A DNA stretch of 64,000 bases from Xestospongia bergquistia (taxonomy: Eukaryota > Porifera > Demospongiae > Haplosclerida > Petrosiidae): contig OZ014418.1 in assembly GCA_963965975.1 (NCBI GenBank), forward strand, positions 4,538,775 to 4,602,774. The letters run 5' to 3'. A program made the position numbers and the translations under genes. Positions 63,851-64,000 of the stretch are shown in pieces (position 1 is the stretch's first letter; every line of letters begins with the position of its first letter). Under the pieces are notes generated by a model. That model was not told where the DNA came from. It searched no databases and saw nothing but the letters and a program-made list of their open reading frames with translations.

Positions 63851-64000
63851 AAGTTTGTAAAGCAAGCTGAGAGGTCTAAAGGACTATATGGGACTAAATA
63901 AATAAACTGCTATTAACAGTTCAGTAAGTTTGTTTGCACTAACACTCTAAAGTCTTTAATATAAAGACTTTAGAAGGTTTAAACTATTGAGTAAAGTTTA
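63851..64000 (-). repeat. Satellite at the window edge, continuing
   Basis: One full and one partial monomer (CAGTTCAGTAAGTTTGTTTGC, CTTTAATATAAAG), of the kind seen at 52,480 and 54,765. The array is cut by the window end with no sign of an array edge. Confidence 0.85.

Larger units (their letters stand above)
26320..64000 (-). repeat. Satellite array, right arm, about 143-bp monomers in reverse orientation
   Basis: About 263 monomers of the same family, all reading as the reverse complement of the left arm: TTAGTAAGTTGGTTTGCATT, the AAAGTCTTTAATTTAAAGAC palindrome, GACTATTGAG, TTTATAAAGTAAACTG, GGACTCTATGGGACTAA, and so on. I found no monomer turned back to the left-arm orientation. The left-arm subtypes are present: GTTTGTGATAACACTC corresponds to GAGTGTTATCACAAAC, GGTCAGTCTAAAGG to the GACCAG type, GATAGGTC to the GACCTATC type, and GGGCTCTATGAAAC to the GAGCCC/TTTCATAG type. 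The arm runs out of the window, so its full length is unknown. No gene or insert is seen. Confidence 0.98.

Noticed and set aside
1-64000. Short open reading frames on both strands
   Set aside because: They are by-products of the satellite. The 143-bp period shifts the frame in each monomer, stops are frequent in every phase, and no codon pattern or start context stands out.
1-64000. CRISPR array
   Set aside because: Repeat and would-be spacer are both parts of one 143-bp unit that recurs as a whole; there are no unique spacers, and the repeat length and period are far outside CRISPR arrays.
1-64000. CENP-B box
   Set aside because: The CG dinucleotides needed at both ends of the motif are nearly absent. 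TTCG and CGGG occur only separately, for example in CTTCGCTCAATAG and CTACGGGAC.
1-64000. Telomeric repeat (TTAGG, TTAGGG or TTTAGGG type)
   Set aside because: No tandem run of any such unit; isolated TTAG strings belong to the monomer.
1-64000. Assignment to a named satellite family or species
   Set aside because: The monomer length resembles satellites of several taxa, including tenebrionid beetles, but I could not recall a matching sequence and did not want to force a name.
1-64000. Perfect mirror symmetry of the window around the switch
   Set aside because: Sequence just left and just right of 26,320 is not reciprocal at high identity. Matching blocks lie at unequal distances, so it is not a simple fold-back copy across the window.

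Overview
The whole 64 kb is one AT-rich satellite DNA array (about 29% G+C in a counted monomer, CpG very rare). I see no gene, RNA gene, transposon or unique sequence. The monomer is about 143 bp, close to the length of DNA in a nucleosome core, and the window holds roughly 445 copies. This looks like eukaryotic constitutive heterochromatin, most likely centromeric or pericentromeric. Satellites of about 140-145 bp are known in several eukaryotic groups, tenebrionid beetles among them, but I do not recognise this family and cannot name the species.

Layout: from 1 to about 26,313-26,320 every monomer reads in one orientation (called + here). There the array switches strand once, through a damaged monomer, and every monomer from there to 64,000 reads in the opposite orientation. 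The window is therefore the centre of a very large inverted repeat with two long tandem arms.

Left arm: a monomer pair at 1-286; a 46-monomer block duplicated in tandem (about 1,339-7,904 and 7,905-14,470, offset 6,566 bp, near-identical); a diverse stretch (14,471-16,691); a 13-monomer higher-order repeat in three tandem copies (16,692-22,267, offsets 1,858 and 1,859 bp); and a diverse stretch up to the switch.

Right arm: blocks near the switch that are reverse-complement relatives of left-arm blocks; 7-monomer and 15-16-monomer duplications (28.7-35.5 kb); a 36-monomer block duplicated in tandem (35,461-40,604 and 40,605-45,748, offset 5,144 bp); a diverse stretch; then nested 4-, 18/19- and 30-monomer duplications (51-64 kb).

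The parts share one history. Both arms carry the same diagnostic monomer variants in the same relative order, so the arms appear to come from one higher-order array that was inverted and then rearranged separately by unequal exchange or similar amplification. Each monomer also carries four short dyad symmetries, including one with 14-bp arms, which is the clearest candidate for a function. The coordinates of duplication edges are read by eye from diagnostic variants and offsets; where edges lie in shared sequence they are accurate to about 20-30 bp.
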